A DNA stretch of 64,000 bases from Spirochaetales bacterium (GTDB lineage: Bacteria; Spirochaetota; Spirochaetia; UBA9216). The position numbers were made by a program, and so were the translations under genes. Each line of letters starts with the position of its first letter. The first letter of the stretch is position 1. The DNA lies in the NCBI GenBank assembly GCA_016839055.1, contig JAEKNX010000018.1, positions 1 to 64,000 of the forward strand. Direction: 5' to 3'. The notes under the pieces are model-generated. The model saw only the letters and a list, made by a program, of their open reading frames with translations, was not told where the DNA came from and did not search any database. This document shows positions 18,401-26,196 of the stretch, piece after piece.

Positions 18401-18602
18401 CTATCTGACTTGTAATTTCGGTTTCGATGTATTCGGCGCCGACGCCCGGATATACGGTTATAATAGACGCTCCGGCAAGCCCCATCGGCGGAAAGGCTTC
18501 CTGATTGGAACCCTGAACCGCAATCAGCCCGAATACAACGATAGCTACAAGAATAATAGTAATCACCGCCGGGTGTTTAATGGAATAGTCCGCTAATTTC
18601 AT
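15495..18602 (-). CDS. RND efflux transporter (AcrB/HAE1-like)
   Basis: 1035 residues with two six-helix repeats, each with a large periplasmic loop (first helix near 12-30; the block GIILAILIIYIFLHNIR to IVVLEN near 335-410). The proton-relay motif in helix 4 reads GMIVDSSIVVLEN, so the usual Asp-Asp is Asp-Ser; such variants occur in the superfamily. The helix-10 region reads GIVVNNAIVMIDYI. It works as a trimeric inner-membrane pump with the adaptor encoded 10 bp upstream (18613-19674) and an outer-membrane TolC channel; substrate unknown. The operon is probably repressed by the divergent TetR protein. Confidence 0.93.
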   Translation of the reverse strand: MKLADYSIKHPAVITIILVAIVVFGLIAVQGSNQEAFPPMGLAGASIITVYPGVGAEYIETEITSQIEDALSSLSGLSKLESSSRDSASVVSVSLRDGEDAFAKLPEIREKINSVRDELPEGISGEPEIFIHDSGSVLPVYSVMIKSNLDREVFSNFVNGDFIPQISRLPGVSKVQVKGGIEKELQIKLHLDELEPREISVLDIFSLLKHSNLSFPGGKVNYQGKELDLRTSGEFSSISEIENLVVGFVDSSFIYLKDVADISFRTSDPDFFIRSAGENVIAVDVMKREEGNAIDIVNGIHGLQAETIEKYPGSFEFFTITDQKDQTNLTINTVARSGLTGIILAILIIYIFLHNIRSTLIIGLSLPISILITFIGMYLTKTSLNMLSLSGITVAIGMIVDSSIVVLENTNSHFSAGKSSIEAASLGAGEVGGAVLASATTSICVFLPMVFLTGIIGIVMKGLSLTIVLALGSSAIVSVIIVPYMSALFLKREQKQIKFLEIFHGTIEKGIQALIRGYRRLLSKAINKPFVIIIIAIVILALTVFLVTNLGVSFLPPTDTGELEIHITTPEFYSLEETLVKTDEIDRRIRELVPEIESAIYYVGAESTMASTTTQNASTGRIRLIGTEERDRSVQDIITFLQADLGEGITDAEIFVVNGGFDALVGLATGGQGFKLRIFGSSLDEVMLVAEKAENYLRDDPEVLKTDASMKYGREEIVSNLILDYMGSLGITPYEAAITSLIFFGGVDAGKYRSNGENFNIVLLSDVAGEKIDEDTINLINLRTSSNKIVSMSSFTELETRPTVSVINKQDQNISLTLTAYLNTTDQLSITQRVTEYMNSSELPYGTSWSVGGTSSLISDSFKSLFLILGIAVFLVYMVMVIQFERFIQPVIILISVPFCLIGVILGLMLFGSIISIIPMLGIISLAGIVVNNAIVMIDYINLLVRRGGISLEKAVLDGCISRLKPILMTTLTTFFGVLPMAFTSGNGSEIYAPLGQAIAGGLITSTCLTLFLVPAIFTLVEKRHPSQTRLKQPI

Positions 18603-18612
18603 ATTCTAATTT

Positions 18613-19674
18613 TTACCTTATTTGGACCTTCTGCCCGGGCTGAAGAAAACTCTGACCTTCCATTATAAAATCATAATCAGCCATTTTCTCAGGAATAGTA
18701 AAATATTCCGTATTCATGAAGGAGTCTGTAATTTCAATTTTTTCACCAGTTGATGTCGATGAGTTTACATACCAGAGAGAGTTGCCATGCCCTAGTATTT
18801 CCAGAGGAAGATAATAGACGTCTTCCCGCCGGTCAACTTCGAAAATGCAATAGACAAACATTCCCGGCCTGAGACTTGAGATATCCCCGTCTATACGGCA
18901 GCTTATCTCGAAGTTCTTTGATTCGGCATTGATGATGGGTGAAACACTCGAGATATGCGCATCGATGGGCTCACTCTCATAACGCGGACGAATTATTTTC
19001 ACTTTCATTTCCTGTGAGCTTCTGAACAATTCATAATATTTATCGGGTATGTTCAGCTTCACAATCAGATTTGACAGATCACCAATCGTCAGAATCGGTA
19101 TCTCCGGAGCGGCCATGGAGCCCTGATTGGAATGAATAAGTAATACAGTTCCGTCTATGGGCGCGAGGATATTGGTATAGCTGACCTGAAGTTGCGCCAG
19201 TTCATACTGTGATTTATAGGCATCATATTGAGATTTACTCTGTTCGTAATTCTGCCTCGTTGCGGCGTTCGAGTTAAAAAGCTGTTCAAGACGCTCATAG
19301 GCGGATTTTGACCCGAGATATGCCGCCTCAGCTTGTTTGAGCTGCAGATCATAGAACCTTGAATCTATTTTTGCTAAGGGTTGATCTTTTTTTACAGAAT
19401 CGCCCAATTCTACCGTGATCTTCTCGAGGGTTCCCGATACAAAGGGAATAACAGTTATGATGTTATCCGACTGAATATACCCATTCATCCTGAGGGTCTT
19501 TGTCAGGCTTCCTTTTTCGGCATTGATAATTTTCACGGGGGTACTGTGAACCTTCTTATCATCAATTGGAACACTTTTCGAACTCAATGAGCCAAGTAAT
19601 ACAAGGATCAGCGCCACCGCAACTACGCCGAATATGAGTGTCATAATAGTTTTCTTTTTAAAAGGAACGTTCAT
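18613..19674 (-). CDS. RND periplasmic adaptor (membrane fusion protein)
   Basis: 353 residues. A basic N-terminus and one membrane helix (about 10-30) precede the HlyD/AcrA layout: a first lipoyl half-motif (GSLTKTLRMNGYIQ), an alpha-helical hairpin (SRFYDLQLKQAEAAY... to ...YKSQYELAQLQVSY), a second half-motif (ILAPIDGTVLLIHSNQGSMA) and beta-barrel segments. It bridges the RND pump and a TolC channel. The ATG (19672-19674) lies inside the operator-like sequence and about where the mRNA should start, so the message may be leaderless. Confidence 0.92.
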   Translation of the reverse strand: MNVPFKKKTIMTLIFGVVAVALILVLLGSLSSKSVPIDDKKVHSTPVKIINAEKGSLTKTLRMNGYIQSDNIITVIPFVSGTLEKITVELGDSVKKDQPLAKIDSRFYDLQLKQAEAAYLGSKSAYERLEQLFNSNAATRQNYEQSKSQYDAYKSQYELAQLQVSYTNILAPIDGTVLLIHSNQGSMAAPEIPILTIGDLSNLIVKLNIPDKYYELFRSSQEMKVKIIRPRYESEPIDAHISSVSPIINAESKNFEISCRIDGDISSLRPGMFVYCIFEVDRREDVYYLPLEILGHGNSLWYVNSSTSTGEKIEITDSFMNTEYFTIPEKMADYDFIMEGQSFLQPGQKVQIR

Positions 19675-19681
19675 TCTTTAA
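19665..19681 (-). promoter_or_regulatory. TetR-type operator candidate at the adaptor-RND promoter
   Basis: GAACGTTCATTCTTTAA (plus strand) contains the perfect 8-bp palindrome GAACGTTC and near-symmetric AAAGAA/TTC arms. It covers the predicted transcription start and the adaptor start codon. An identical 17-mer lies in the opposite orientation at 20471-20487. Confidence 0.7.
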
Positions 19682-19724
19682 ATATAGTTTTTTTATTGAA
19701 TAATTTCAAGATCTTTGTGATAAT
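19681..19724. promoter_or_regulatory. Overlapping divergent promoters for adaptor-RND and tetR
   Basis: Leftward: TTGAAA (19709-19704), 17 bp, TATATT (19686-19681), with the start expected around the adaptor ATG. Rightward: TTGAAT (19696-19701), 17 bp, GATAAT (19719-19724), with the start expected around 19731, the A of the tetR ATG. The two promoters interlock, so RNA polymerase cannot occupy both at once. Both mRNAs look leaderless, which fits the lack of Shine-Dalgarno sequences. Confidence 0.6.
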
Positions 19725-19730
19725 AATTTT

Positions 19731-20348
19731 ATGGCAAGACAAAGAGACGAACTGAAAAAAGAATTAATCATGTCCTCGGCAACGAAACTCTTTGCTGAAA
19801 AAGGATTTCATGCTACATCCATACAGGACATAGTCAGCGAGTCGGGACTCTCAGTTGGTACTATCTACTTGTATTTCCATAATAAGGAAGAAATCTTTAT
19901 CACCCTCCTCGATAGCGGCGTAGGTGCATTTATTGACGAATTGTTCAACAAGATCACTCCTGGAGTATCAAACGTCGATCTTGCCAGCCAGTTTGGGGAT
20001 ACAATCCTTGAGGCCATTCAGAGTAATCTCAGTGTTGTTACAGTTTTAACGAATGAGCTTAGTTTTCAGGAGCAGCTTCATGGATTCTACTCCATGATAT
20101 CAAAAGCTATTGCCGACAGGTTTATGGGGAATAATGATGAAGAAAGCCTCTATAAGCTTCTAAACATGTCCAAGAAAGAATTTTTCGCACTAGTTACAAT
20201 ATTACTATCCGGTCTGACAAATGCAATAAGGCTAGCAACAGTTCCAAAGCCTATCATTAAGATGAAGGATATTAACTTTGTAATTCAGGAACTTGTTCTA
20301 AAGAGCCTTCTTATGCGAATAGACCTAGAACAATCCATTTCTGATTGA
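19731..20348 (+). CDS. TetR/AcrR-family repressor of the efflux locus
   Basis: 205 residues. The N-terminal helix-turn-helix is typical (ATKLFAEKGFHATSIQDIVS then SGLSVGTIYLYFHNKEEIF); the C-terminal half is a variable ligand-binding domain. It is divergent from the adaptor-RND operon and upstream of the lipoprotein-TolC genes. The shared 17-bp element at both target promoters makes it the obvious regulator. Inference: a substrate of the pump is the inducer. Its own promoter lies beside but not under the operator at 19665-19681, so autoregulation is uncertain. Confidence 0.88.
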   Translation: MARQRDELKKELIMSSATKLFAEKGFHATSIQDIVSESGLSVGTIYLYFHNKEEIFITLLDSGVGAFIDELFNKITPGVSNVDLASQFGDTILEAIQSNLSVVTVLTNELSFQEQLHGFYSMISKAIADRFMGNNDEESLYKLLNMSKKEFFALVTILLSGLTNAIRLATVPKPIIKMKDINFVIQELVLKSLLMRIDLEQSISD

Positions 20349-20354
20349 TATAAC

Positions 20355-20395
20355 TGAGGGAATTTCAAAAATCGGTTATTTTTGAAATTCCCTCA
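20355..20395 (+). terminator. 18-bp perfect hairpin after tetR
   Basis: TGAGGGAATTTCAAAAAT pairs exactly with ATTTTTGAAATTCCCTCA across a 5-nt loop (CGGTT), 6 bp after the tetR stop. No clear U-tract follows on either strand, so it may be a factor-assisted terminator or an mRNA 3'-end stabiliser rather than a classic intrinsic terminator. Confidence 0.55.
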
Positions 20396-20437
20396 ACTTA
20401 CTAAAATAAAAAAATTTAACTATATTTATCTTTTTAC

Positions 20438-20490
20438 TTGAAAATATAGCCGGGATGAAGTAGATTTTAATTAAAGAATGAACGTTCTTT
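20438..20490 (+). promoter_or_regulatory. Promoter and TetR-type operator for lipoprotein-TolC genes
   Basis: TTGAAA (20438-20443), 17 bp, TAGATT (20461-20466). The operator-like sequence TTAAAGAATGAACGTTC (20471-20487) follows and extends to TTCTTT at 20490, giving arms AAAGAA and TTCTTT six bp apart. It covers the predicted start site. The 17-mer is the exact reverse complement of 19665-19681. Confidence 0.65.
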
Positions 20491-20523
20491 TTATTATGAC
20501 TATATGATATTGAAGGGATTTTT

Positions 20524-22302
20524 ATGAAATTATACAGACTTCTGTTAGCTGCTATTATAACGGCAGTTGTTTTATCCGGATGCTCGGTGGTTTTTACATC
20601 TTCGATAACCGGATCAATTGTTGATGAAGAACAATATGACAACGGGACAACCGGCAGCGGAATAGCCGATGCCGAGGTTTACCTTTATACCGAAACGGCA
20701 ATGTGCAGCGCCGATCTCACGGCCTGGACGGCAGACAACTCCGTACTGCCTGATGAGCCTGCGGCCGGAGAGCCGACCTACTTCCTTAAGACCATCACTG
20801 ATGAACAGGGCGCGTACACCTTCAACGGTCTAATCTGGAATGAACTCTTCCCTGAATACGGAAAATCAGGAGACCGTAAAGAGGTTTTCATGCTCTTTCA
20901 TCATGAACGCTATGGCCTTCAAGAAGCTCCCTACCCTGTATATGTTGTATCGGATGTGACTAACAGAATTCCACTGTTCAAGCTCCCGAGAATTCTAAAC
21001 ACCGCGAGGATAGCGGGAACCGTTAGAGACGGCAAGACTGATCAGGTTCTGCCTAATGCCAATGTTCTGATCTGGGTGCCAAAATCATGGGAATACACCG
21101 CAGTCGGCAATATAGATACAAGTGAATCAAAGTTTACCTGGGAGACTGACCCCTCCTATACGGCGCTCTCTGATGTCAACGGCGAATGGGAACAGGAGAT
21201 TTCTTATAAAATGCTGCCGTCGAGCACCGATAACAACGAGACAACTATCATCCGGCTAACCTATCTCGCCAACGGTTATATTGCCGAAAATGCAACAGAT
21301 TCGAAGATTATCGACGGCGGCTGGGACCGTGACGGAAACGGAAGCATTGATCCTGATGAGGACGACGGCTACTATCAGTCCGGGGAAATAACCGATGACA
21401 CCTATGCCGATCTTGGAGAAATAGCCCTTGCCGATGAATATAATGCGGCAACTCTTACCGGGACGGTGCTTAATTCAAGCAGCAGTACAGGTGAACAGAA
21501 CGTAAGGGTCGATATCTATGTAGCCGAAGACTGGAGCTATAACAGCTCCGATCCGGATGATATCCAGGCCGCAACAGCCGTTGACTGGCCCGAGAATCCG
21601 TCTTATTCGACCACGACCGATGCAGATGGTGAATACACACAGACAATAAGGTTCGAACGAAAACCTTCCCAGAATGACAATAGGGGGACAACCAGAGTAA
21701 GAGTTGTCTTTACCAAGGATACTTTTAAAATTGATAGTACTACTGATGTCAAATTAACCGACGGCGGCTGGGATCGTGACGAAAACGGAACGATTGACGT
21801 CGATGAGGATGACGCTTTCTATGACCCCTCATCTGTTATAACAAAAGACCGCACGAATGACCTGGGCAGTATCAAAATAAAGCAGACTAAGTTTAATGAA
21901 ACGCTGTCGGGTGAAGTCGTGAATGTCGGCGGCACGGGAATAGACGGTGTAGTGGTTTGGCTCTTTTTTACACCGGATCATGATGGCAATCCTGCTACAC
22001 CGCATCAGGATACGCTAATACCGGTTGTCGGAACGACTATACCGACGAAGAAAACCAGTACACAACTTCAGATAATTACTCAGGATCAGGTAAAACTCGG
22101 TCGGTTCAACTTTCCTGGTCTTGAATGGGAAGATACTACCTATACCAGTGATCAGAGTGATATAGGTTATTATATATATCTCCCGGATGATGATGAAATT
22201 GTAGCCGGTGTTTATAGTGGAACTGGAACGCCTCTTCATGCCAACCTGAAAATGAAGCAATTAATCGCCGGTTCAAATAACTTCATTAGTATTACAAAGT
22301 AG
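20524..22302 (+). CDS. Modular lipoprotein linked to the efflux locus
   Basis: 592 residues with a lipoprotein signal (MKLYRLLLAAIITAVVLSGC, lipobox Cys at 20). The mature part begins with a carboxypeptidase-regulatory or Ig-like segment (TGSIVDEEQ...DEQGAYTFNGL). Two tandem modules about 149 residues apart follow. Each has a DADGEY-type turn and ends in an acidic loop, DRDGNGSIDPDED (near 270) and DRDENGTIDVDED (near 420), which matches a calcium-binding EF-hand/dockerin loop pattern. A further degenerate module closes the protein. The gene has a TGAAGGG ribosome site and lies 4 bp before the TolC-like gene under an operator shared with the pump. The function is not known; a surface or periplasmic accessory of the pump is my inference. 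Confidence 0.8.
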   Translation: MKLYRLLLAAIITAVVLSGCSVVFTSSITGSIVDEEQYDNGTTGSGIADAEVYLYTETAMCSADLTAWTADNSVLPDEPAAGEPTYFLKTITDEQGAYTFNGLIWNELFPEYGKSGDRKEVFMLFHHERYGLQEAPYPVYVVSDVTNRIPLFKLPRILNTARIAGTVRDGKTDQVLPNANVLIWVPKSWEYTAVGNIDTSESKFTWETDPSYTALSDVNGEWEQEISYKMLPSSTDNNETTIIRLTYLANGYIAENATDSKIIDGGWDRDGNGSIDPDEDDGYYQSGEITDDTYADLGEIALADEYNAATLTGTVLNSSSSTGEQNVRVDIYVAEDWSYNSSDPDDIQAATAVDWPENPSYSTTTDADGEYTQTIRFERKPSQNDNRGTTRVRVVFTKDTFKIDSTTDVKLTDGGWDRDENGTIDVDEDDAFYDPSSVITKDRTNDLGSIKIKQTKFNETLSGEVVNVGGTGIDGVVVWLFFTPDHDGNPATPHQDTLIPVVGTTIPTKKTSTQLQIITQDQVKLGRFNFPGLEWEDTTYTSDQSDIGYYIYLPDDDEIVAGVYSGTGTPLHANLKMKQLIAGSNNFISITK

Positions 22303-22306
22303 CAGG

Positions 22307-23734
22307 ATGAGCATGAAGAAAATATTATTAATTTCAATACTGCTTACAGCAGTTTCCATTTTTTCAATATTCTCAGTAGATATTCCTTCGGTTTTTACCG
22401 GAACCGAGATTACGCCGGATATGCTATATAGAAGCGCGCTTGATAAGAACATTGATCTGCAGAAACTCGACATCGAGAGGAAACAGGCTGATATAGACAG
22501 GAAGAATGCCGAAGCTTCGGCATTTCCTACCGTTGAATTTCAGACTAGTCTGACTTATCAGACAACACCCATGATAGAGCCAATAAAGCTTACTGCGGGT
22601 CAGCTCGGCGCTTACGACATAGGCGGAAGCAGTATTCTCCTTCCATCCGAAGACATGACAATTTATGAGGGGATGGAAAATACCCATTATGAGTTCAAGC
22701 TGATAGTCGATCAGCCGGTCTTCACCTGGGGCAAGATAACTAATTCAGTTCTTTTGTATCAGGATATTGCGCAGATATCAGGACTGAAAACCGAGAGCAG
22801 CCGCAACGGAATTCGGACAAGAATATATATTTACGCCTACACTCTCAATTTCATTGAAAAGATAGAGGAACGTCTGGCCAATCAGGCTAAAGACGCAGAA
22901 CGATTTATTTCAATAGCTGATGAATCTTACCAAAACGGCTTCATTCTTTATACCGATCTGCTCAAGGCCAGGATTCAGGCAAAAGAACTTCAGATTGCCC
23001 AGGCTGAGATTACCAAACAGAAAGAAGCAGCTATTCTTTCGCTGTCACAGCTCTCAGGTATCCGGAATATTGACATCGATAATCTGGATTTCAGTTTTAT
23101 CCGAAAAATTGAGGATATCAGTCTTCAGACTGCCGGGTGGTATCTCGACAGCGCCCTGAAAAACAGTCCGGAAATTCAGATGCTGAATATTATAAGAAAT
23201 ATAAATGAGCTTAAGGTGAAGATTAGCGAAGGCGCCGGCTATTTCAAGCCTGACATAGGTCTTCATTTTGAATTAGGATATACAGGGCCAAGGTTTCCCT
23301 TCATCGAAGCCGACTGGTTTGGAAAGGATAGCCTGGGGCTTAATTCAACTATCGCGCTTCAGACAATTCTCTATGACGGCGGCAAGATAGCTTATCAGAT
23401 AGAACGGGATACACAGGAGCTGAACAAGGCCTTTCATGAATATGAGCTCGGAGTGGATCAGATCTACTATTTTATAAATGAAACTCTTCTGACACTGGAG
23501 CTGAACCGTCAGAATATCGAGTATTACCGGCTTCTACAGGAGAATGATCAGCAGCAGATTGAGCTGAGACGCACCCAATTTGAAGCGGGTTCAGGAGATG
23601 AAACTGCGATGCTTGCAGAACAGATTCAACTTAATACTAATATGATAAAAGAGCATAGGGAAATGATAGATTTCTATAAAAACTACTTCGCGCTTATAGG
23701 GGCAGCTTCCGCATTTGATGATTCGCTTAAATAA
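22307..23734 (+). CDS. TolC-like outer membrane efflux protein
   Basis: 475 residues. A signal peptide (KKILLISILLTAVSIFSIFS) precedes two repeated halves of long amphipathic helices with short strand segments, the TolC layout (MLYRSALDKNIDLQKLDIERKQADID; LRRTQFEAGSGDETAMLAEQIQL near the end). It forms the outer-membrane channel of the RND system. ATG 22307 and ATG 22313 are both possible; an AGGA sequence fits the second better. It is 4 bp after the lipoprotein gene and so probably cotranscribed. The pump and the channel are in separate, co-controlled transcripts. Confidence 0.88.
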   Translation: MSMKKILLISILLTAVSIFSIFSVDIPSVFTGTEITPDMLYRSALDKNIDLQKLDIERKQADIDRKNAEASAFPTVEFQTSLTYQTTPMIEPIKLTAGQLGAYDIGGSSILLPSEDMTIYEGMENTHYEFKLIVDQPVFTWGKITNSVLLYQDIAQISGLKTESSRNGIRTRIYIYAYTLNFIEKIEERLANQAKDAERFISIADESYQNGFILYTDLLKARIQAKELQIAQAEITKQKEAAILSLSQLSGIRNIDIDNLDFSFIRKIEDISLQTAGWYLDSALKNSPEIQMLNIIRNINELKVKISEGAGYFKPDIGLHFELGYTGPRFPFIEADWFGKDSLGLNSTIALQTILYDGGKIAYQIERDTQELNKAFHEYELGVDQIYYFINETLLTLELNRQNIEYYRLLQENDQQQIELRRTQFEAGSGDETAMLAEQIQLNTNMIKEHREMIDFYKNYFALIGAASAFDDSLK

Positions 23735-23796
23735 GCCCGTCCGCCCGGATTTATTATCAGATTTTAGTATGAAAGGAGTCGACCTTGCGGTTTTTA

Positions 23797-23835
23797 AAAT
23801 GAGTTCCTTCTGGCACCTTAAGAAGAAACTCATTT
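23797..23835. terminator. Bidirectional terminator-like hairpin between convergent genes
   Basis: AAATGAGTTCCTTCT (23797-23811) and AGAAGAAACTCATTT (23821-23835) form a 15-bp stem with one mismatch. Short T/A tracts flank both sides. It lies between the convergent TolC-like and HD-GYP genes. I see nothing else in 23735-24002. Confidence 0.5.
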
Positions 23836-24002
23836 AAAAGTTCCGATGTATTTTAAAAATTTCCGAAGAAGATAGATGAATAATCTAACCGCGGCTGTGA
23901 TTAGATATCCATAATAAATGAGGATGACCGATACTCTATATTCAATCTTTTTAGCCTCGGGTGATATATAACAGGCTTAGCATAAAAACGCCTATGTTTT
24001 AT

Positions 24003-25139
24003 TTATCCGACTATATTCTTGTCACCTAATCTTATGTTTATGTTCCAGAATGAATCGAAATGCTCCAGCATAATATCGATTAAACTAGGATCAAAGTGTT
24101 TTCCTCTCTCTTCCTGAAAAAGTTTTAGAATCCTCTCTTTCTCCCATGCTTTCTTATAAACACGGGTATTTGCCAGCGCATCGAAAACATCAGCCATAGC
24201 GGTAATTCTGCCATACAAACTGATTTCTTCACTCCTGAGTCCCGCCGGATAGCCGCTGCCGTCCCATTTCTCATGATGATGTATTGCAATATCGGCGGCC
24301 GCCTTGAATATAATTCGGTCTGAATGTTTGAGCATCTCCCAACCGAGGGTAGTATGACTATTCATTATGATTTTTTCTTCATCAGTGAGAGGACCATTTT
24401 TCAGTAAAATAGAGTCTGGTATAGCTATTTTTCCAATGTCATGAAGAGGTGACGCTGTCTTAAGCACGAGAGCATCATTCTGATTCATCCCCAGAAAGCC
24501 TGCAAGAACTCTTGAAAACTCGGCAACCCGCTTAACATGATTTCCGGTTTCTTTTGATCTCATCTCACATGTTTCCGCGAGGGTGAAGATAATCTCTCTC
24601 TGGGTATTGTCCATCTCTTCCTGAAGCAATACTGCTTCAAGCTGGTTACCTGCGTAGCTAGCCGCAAGCACAAGATGCTGTTGATCCTTATTCGTAAATT
24701 TCTTGAGCGGTGTCCGGCTGTTCAGTACCTGAACAACACCTATCATCTTACCCTTACTGTCGCTTATTGGAAGCGCGATTATTCCGTAGGTTCTGTAGCC
24801 GGTTTTTTTATCGACTTCCTTGTCAAACCGGGGATCAGAATATGGGTCATTGATAATCAGGGGTTCTCCGCTTTCGGCTACAACCCCGGCAATTCCCTTG
24901 TTACGCGGAATCTCAATTCGATCAACCCCGTGAGCTACGCGGGTCCAGAGGATATTTTTACGCTCATCGATTAACCAGACTGTACAGCGATCAGCCGCAA
25001 CCACATCTCGGCCCAAATCTGCTATGAGCTCGAGTATTGTATCAACATTTCTCTCTTTTGCAATTCTGCTGAGGTAATCAAAGATAATTCTAAGCAGTTT
25101 TACGGCACTGGGTCTCACGACGCTAATTACATCTTTCAC
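24003..25139 (-). CDS. GAF / HD-GYP domain protein (probable c-di-GMP phosphodiesterase)
   Basis: 378 residues. The GAF domain (about 30-175; CTVWLIDERKNILWTRVAHG, GVVQVLNSRTP) would bind a small ligand. The HD-GYP domain (about 190-370) keeps the metal motifs: HVKRVAEFS, PLHDIGKIAIPD, HTTLGWEML, IAIHHHEKWDGSGYPAGL. It should hydrolyse cyclic di-GMP in the cytoplasm. There is no receiver or membrane segment, so input comes through GAF. It is a single gene with its own transcription; the next gene is divergent. Confidence 0.9.
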   Translation of the reverse strand: MKDVISVVRPSAVKLLRIIFDYLSRIAKERNVDTILELIADLGRDVVAADRCTVWLIDERKNILWTRVAHGVDRIEIPRNKGIAGVVAESGEPLIINDPYSDPRFDKEVDKKTGYRTYGIIALPISDSKGKMIGVVQVLNSRTPLKKFTNKDQQHLVLAASYAGNQLEAVLLQEEMDNTQREIIFTLAETCEMRSKETGNHVKRVAEFSRVLAGFLGMNQNDALVLKTASPLHDIGKIAIPDSILLKNGPLTDEEKIIMNSHTTLGWEMLKHSDRIIFKAAADIAIHHHEKWDGSGYPAGLRSEEISLYGRITAMADVFDALANTRVYKKAWEKERILKLFQEERGKHFDPSLIDIMLEHFDSFWNINIRLGDKNIVG

Positions 25140-25220
25140 AATATATAGGATACTAAATTAATATTGAAACTTAAAGCCTTTTTTGTAAAATAAAATGTAC
25201 TTTATTGTCCACCATAGTCC

Positions 25221-25279
25221 TTGTTAATACATCAAAGTACTTGTTAATTATTGACAAAAACCGTTAACTTTCATAATCT
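25221..25279 (+). promoter_or_regulatory. Promoter for the PTS-IIA/CBS and transporter genes
   Basis: TTGACA (25251-25256), 17 bp, TAATCT (25274-25279), with AAGGAG before the ATG at 25298. Two direct repeats TTGTTAAT (25221-25228 and 25241-25248), 20 bp apart, lie just upstream of the -35 box and could bind an activator. Confidence 0.6.
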
Positions 25280-25297
25280 TGCCTTAAGGAGCTGAAA

Positions 25298-26191
25298 ATG
25301 AAACTTTCGTCGCTTATTGAAAAGGATTTTATCCTCGTTAATCAAAATGTAACAACGAGAGAAGAAGCAATTGAAGTATCGCTCAACGCGCTTTTTGATA
25401 AAAAAAGACTTTCGATAGATAAAAAACGGCTTATTTCTGAAATTAATCAGAGAGATGAACTTGGCGGAACTGTTTTTCCTACTGGGCTTGCAATACCGCA
25501 CGCAAGGGTTAAAGATTATGGAGATCTTTCTATAATGATCTGTATTCCCGAGAAACCTATAGTTATCAATGACATTGAAGTCAGATGCTTTGTTATAATG
25601 CTAACCTCGACAGCAGTATCAAATTTATATCTGCAGGTTCTTGCAAGCTTTACCAAGCTGTCGATGGACGAAGAGTATTTCAGCCGGCTCATTGCGGCAA
25701 AAAATGCGGAGCTGATATCCAAACAACTTGCAGAGATCTATGTTAAAAAAGATCTCACCGTAGAAGACCTCATGAGTACTGATTTCGGTACCGTTAGCCC
25801 CGAGTCCAACCTCAAGGAACTAACAGATCTCTTTTATCTGAAAAAAACCAGTTATCTTCCGGTAATTGATTCTGATAACCGCTTTATCGGCGAGGTTAGA
25901 ATAAATGATCTCATATCAATCGGTATACCTAATTACGCGGTAATGATTGGCAACTTAAGTTTTCTCAACAGTTTTGAGCCCTTTGAGAAGCTGATGCTGG
26001 AAGAAGAGAATATTCTCGTCAGTGATATCATGAAAAAATCGCAGGTCAGCCTTAGACCGGAGGCTTCAGTTGTTGAAGCCGCACTGGAACTGACTCAGGG
26101 TAATTACCGGCATCTTCCGGTGGTAAAAGACGGTAACCTCGTCGGTATTCTAAATATCATGGATATTCTCGTAAAAGTACTTCGGAGGTAA
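25298..26191 (+). CDS. PTS EIIA (Ntr-type) domain fused to a CBS pair
   Basis: 297 residues. The first about 150 form an EIIA domain of the fructose/nitrogen type with the phospho-acceptor site GLAIPHARV (His68). Two CBS motifs follow (about 155-205, VEDLMSTDFGTVSPESNL; 240-297, VSDIMKKSQVSLRPEASV), which bind adenine nucleotides. No sugar-specific IIB or IIC is attached, so it looks regulatory. The transporter gene starts 6 bp after its stop, so the natural inference is that phosphorylation and nucleotide level set the activity of that transporter. Confidence 0.85.
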   Translation: MKLSSLIEKDFILVNQNVTTREEAIEVSLNALFDKKRLSIDKKRLISEINQRDELGGTVFPTGLAIPHARVKDYGDLSIMICIPEKPIVINDIEVRCFVIMLTSTAVSNLYLQVLASFTKLSMDEEYFSRLIAAKNAELISKQLAEIYVKKDLTVEDLMSTDFGTVSPESNLKELTDLFYLKKTSYLPVIDSDNRFIGEVRINDLISIGIPNYAVMIGNLSFLNSFEPFEKLMLEEENILVSDIMKKSQVSLRPEASVVEAALELTQGNYRHLPVVKDGNLVGILNIMDILVKVLRR

Positions 26192-26196
26192 CTGAT

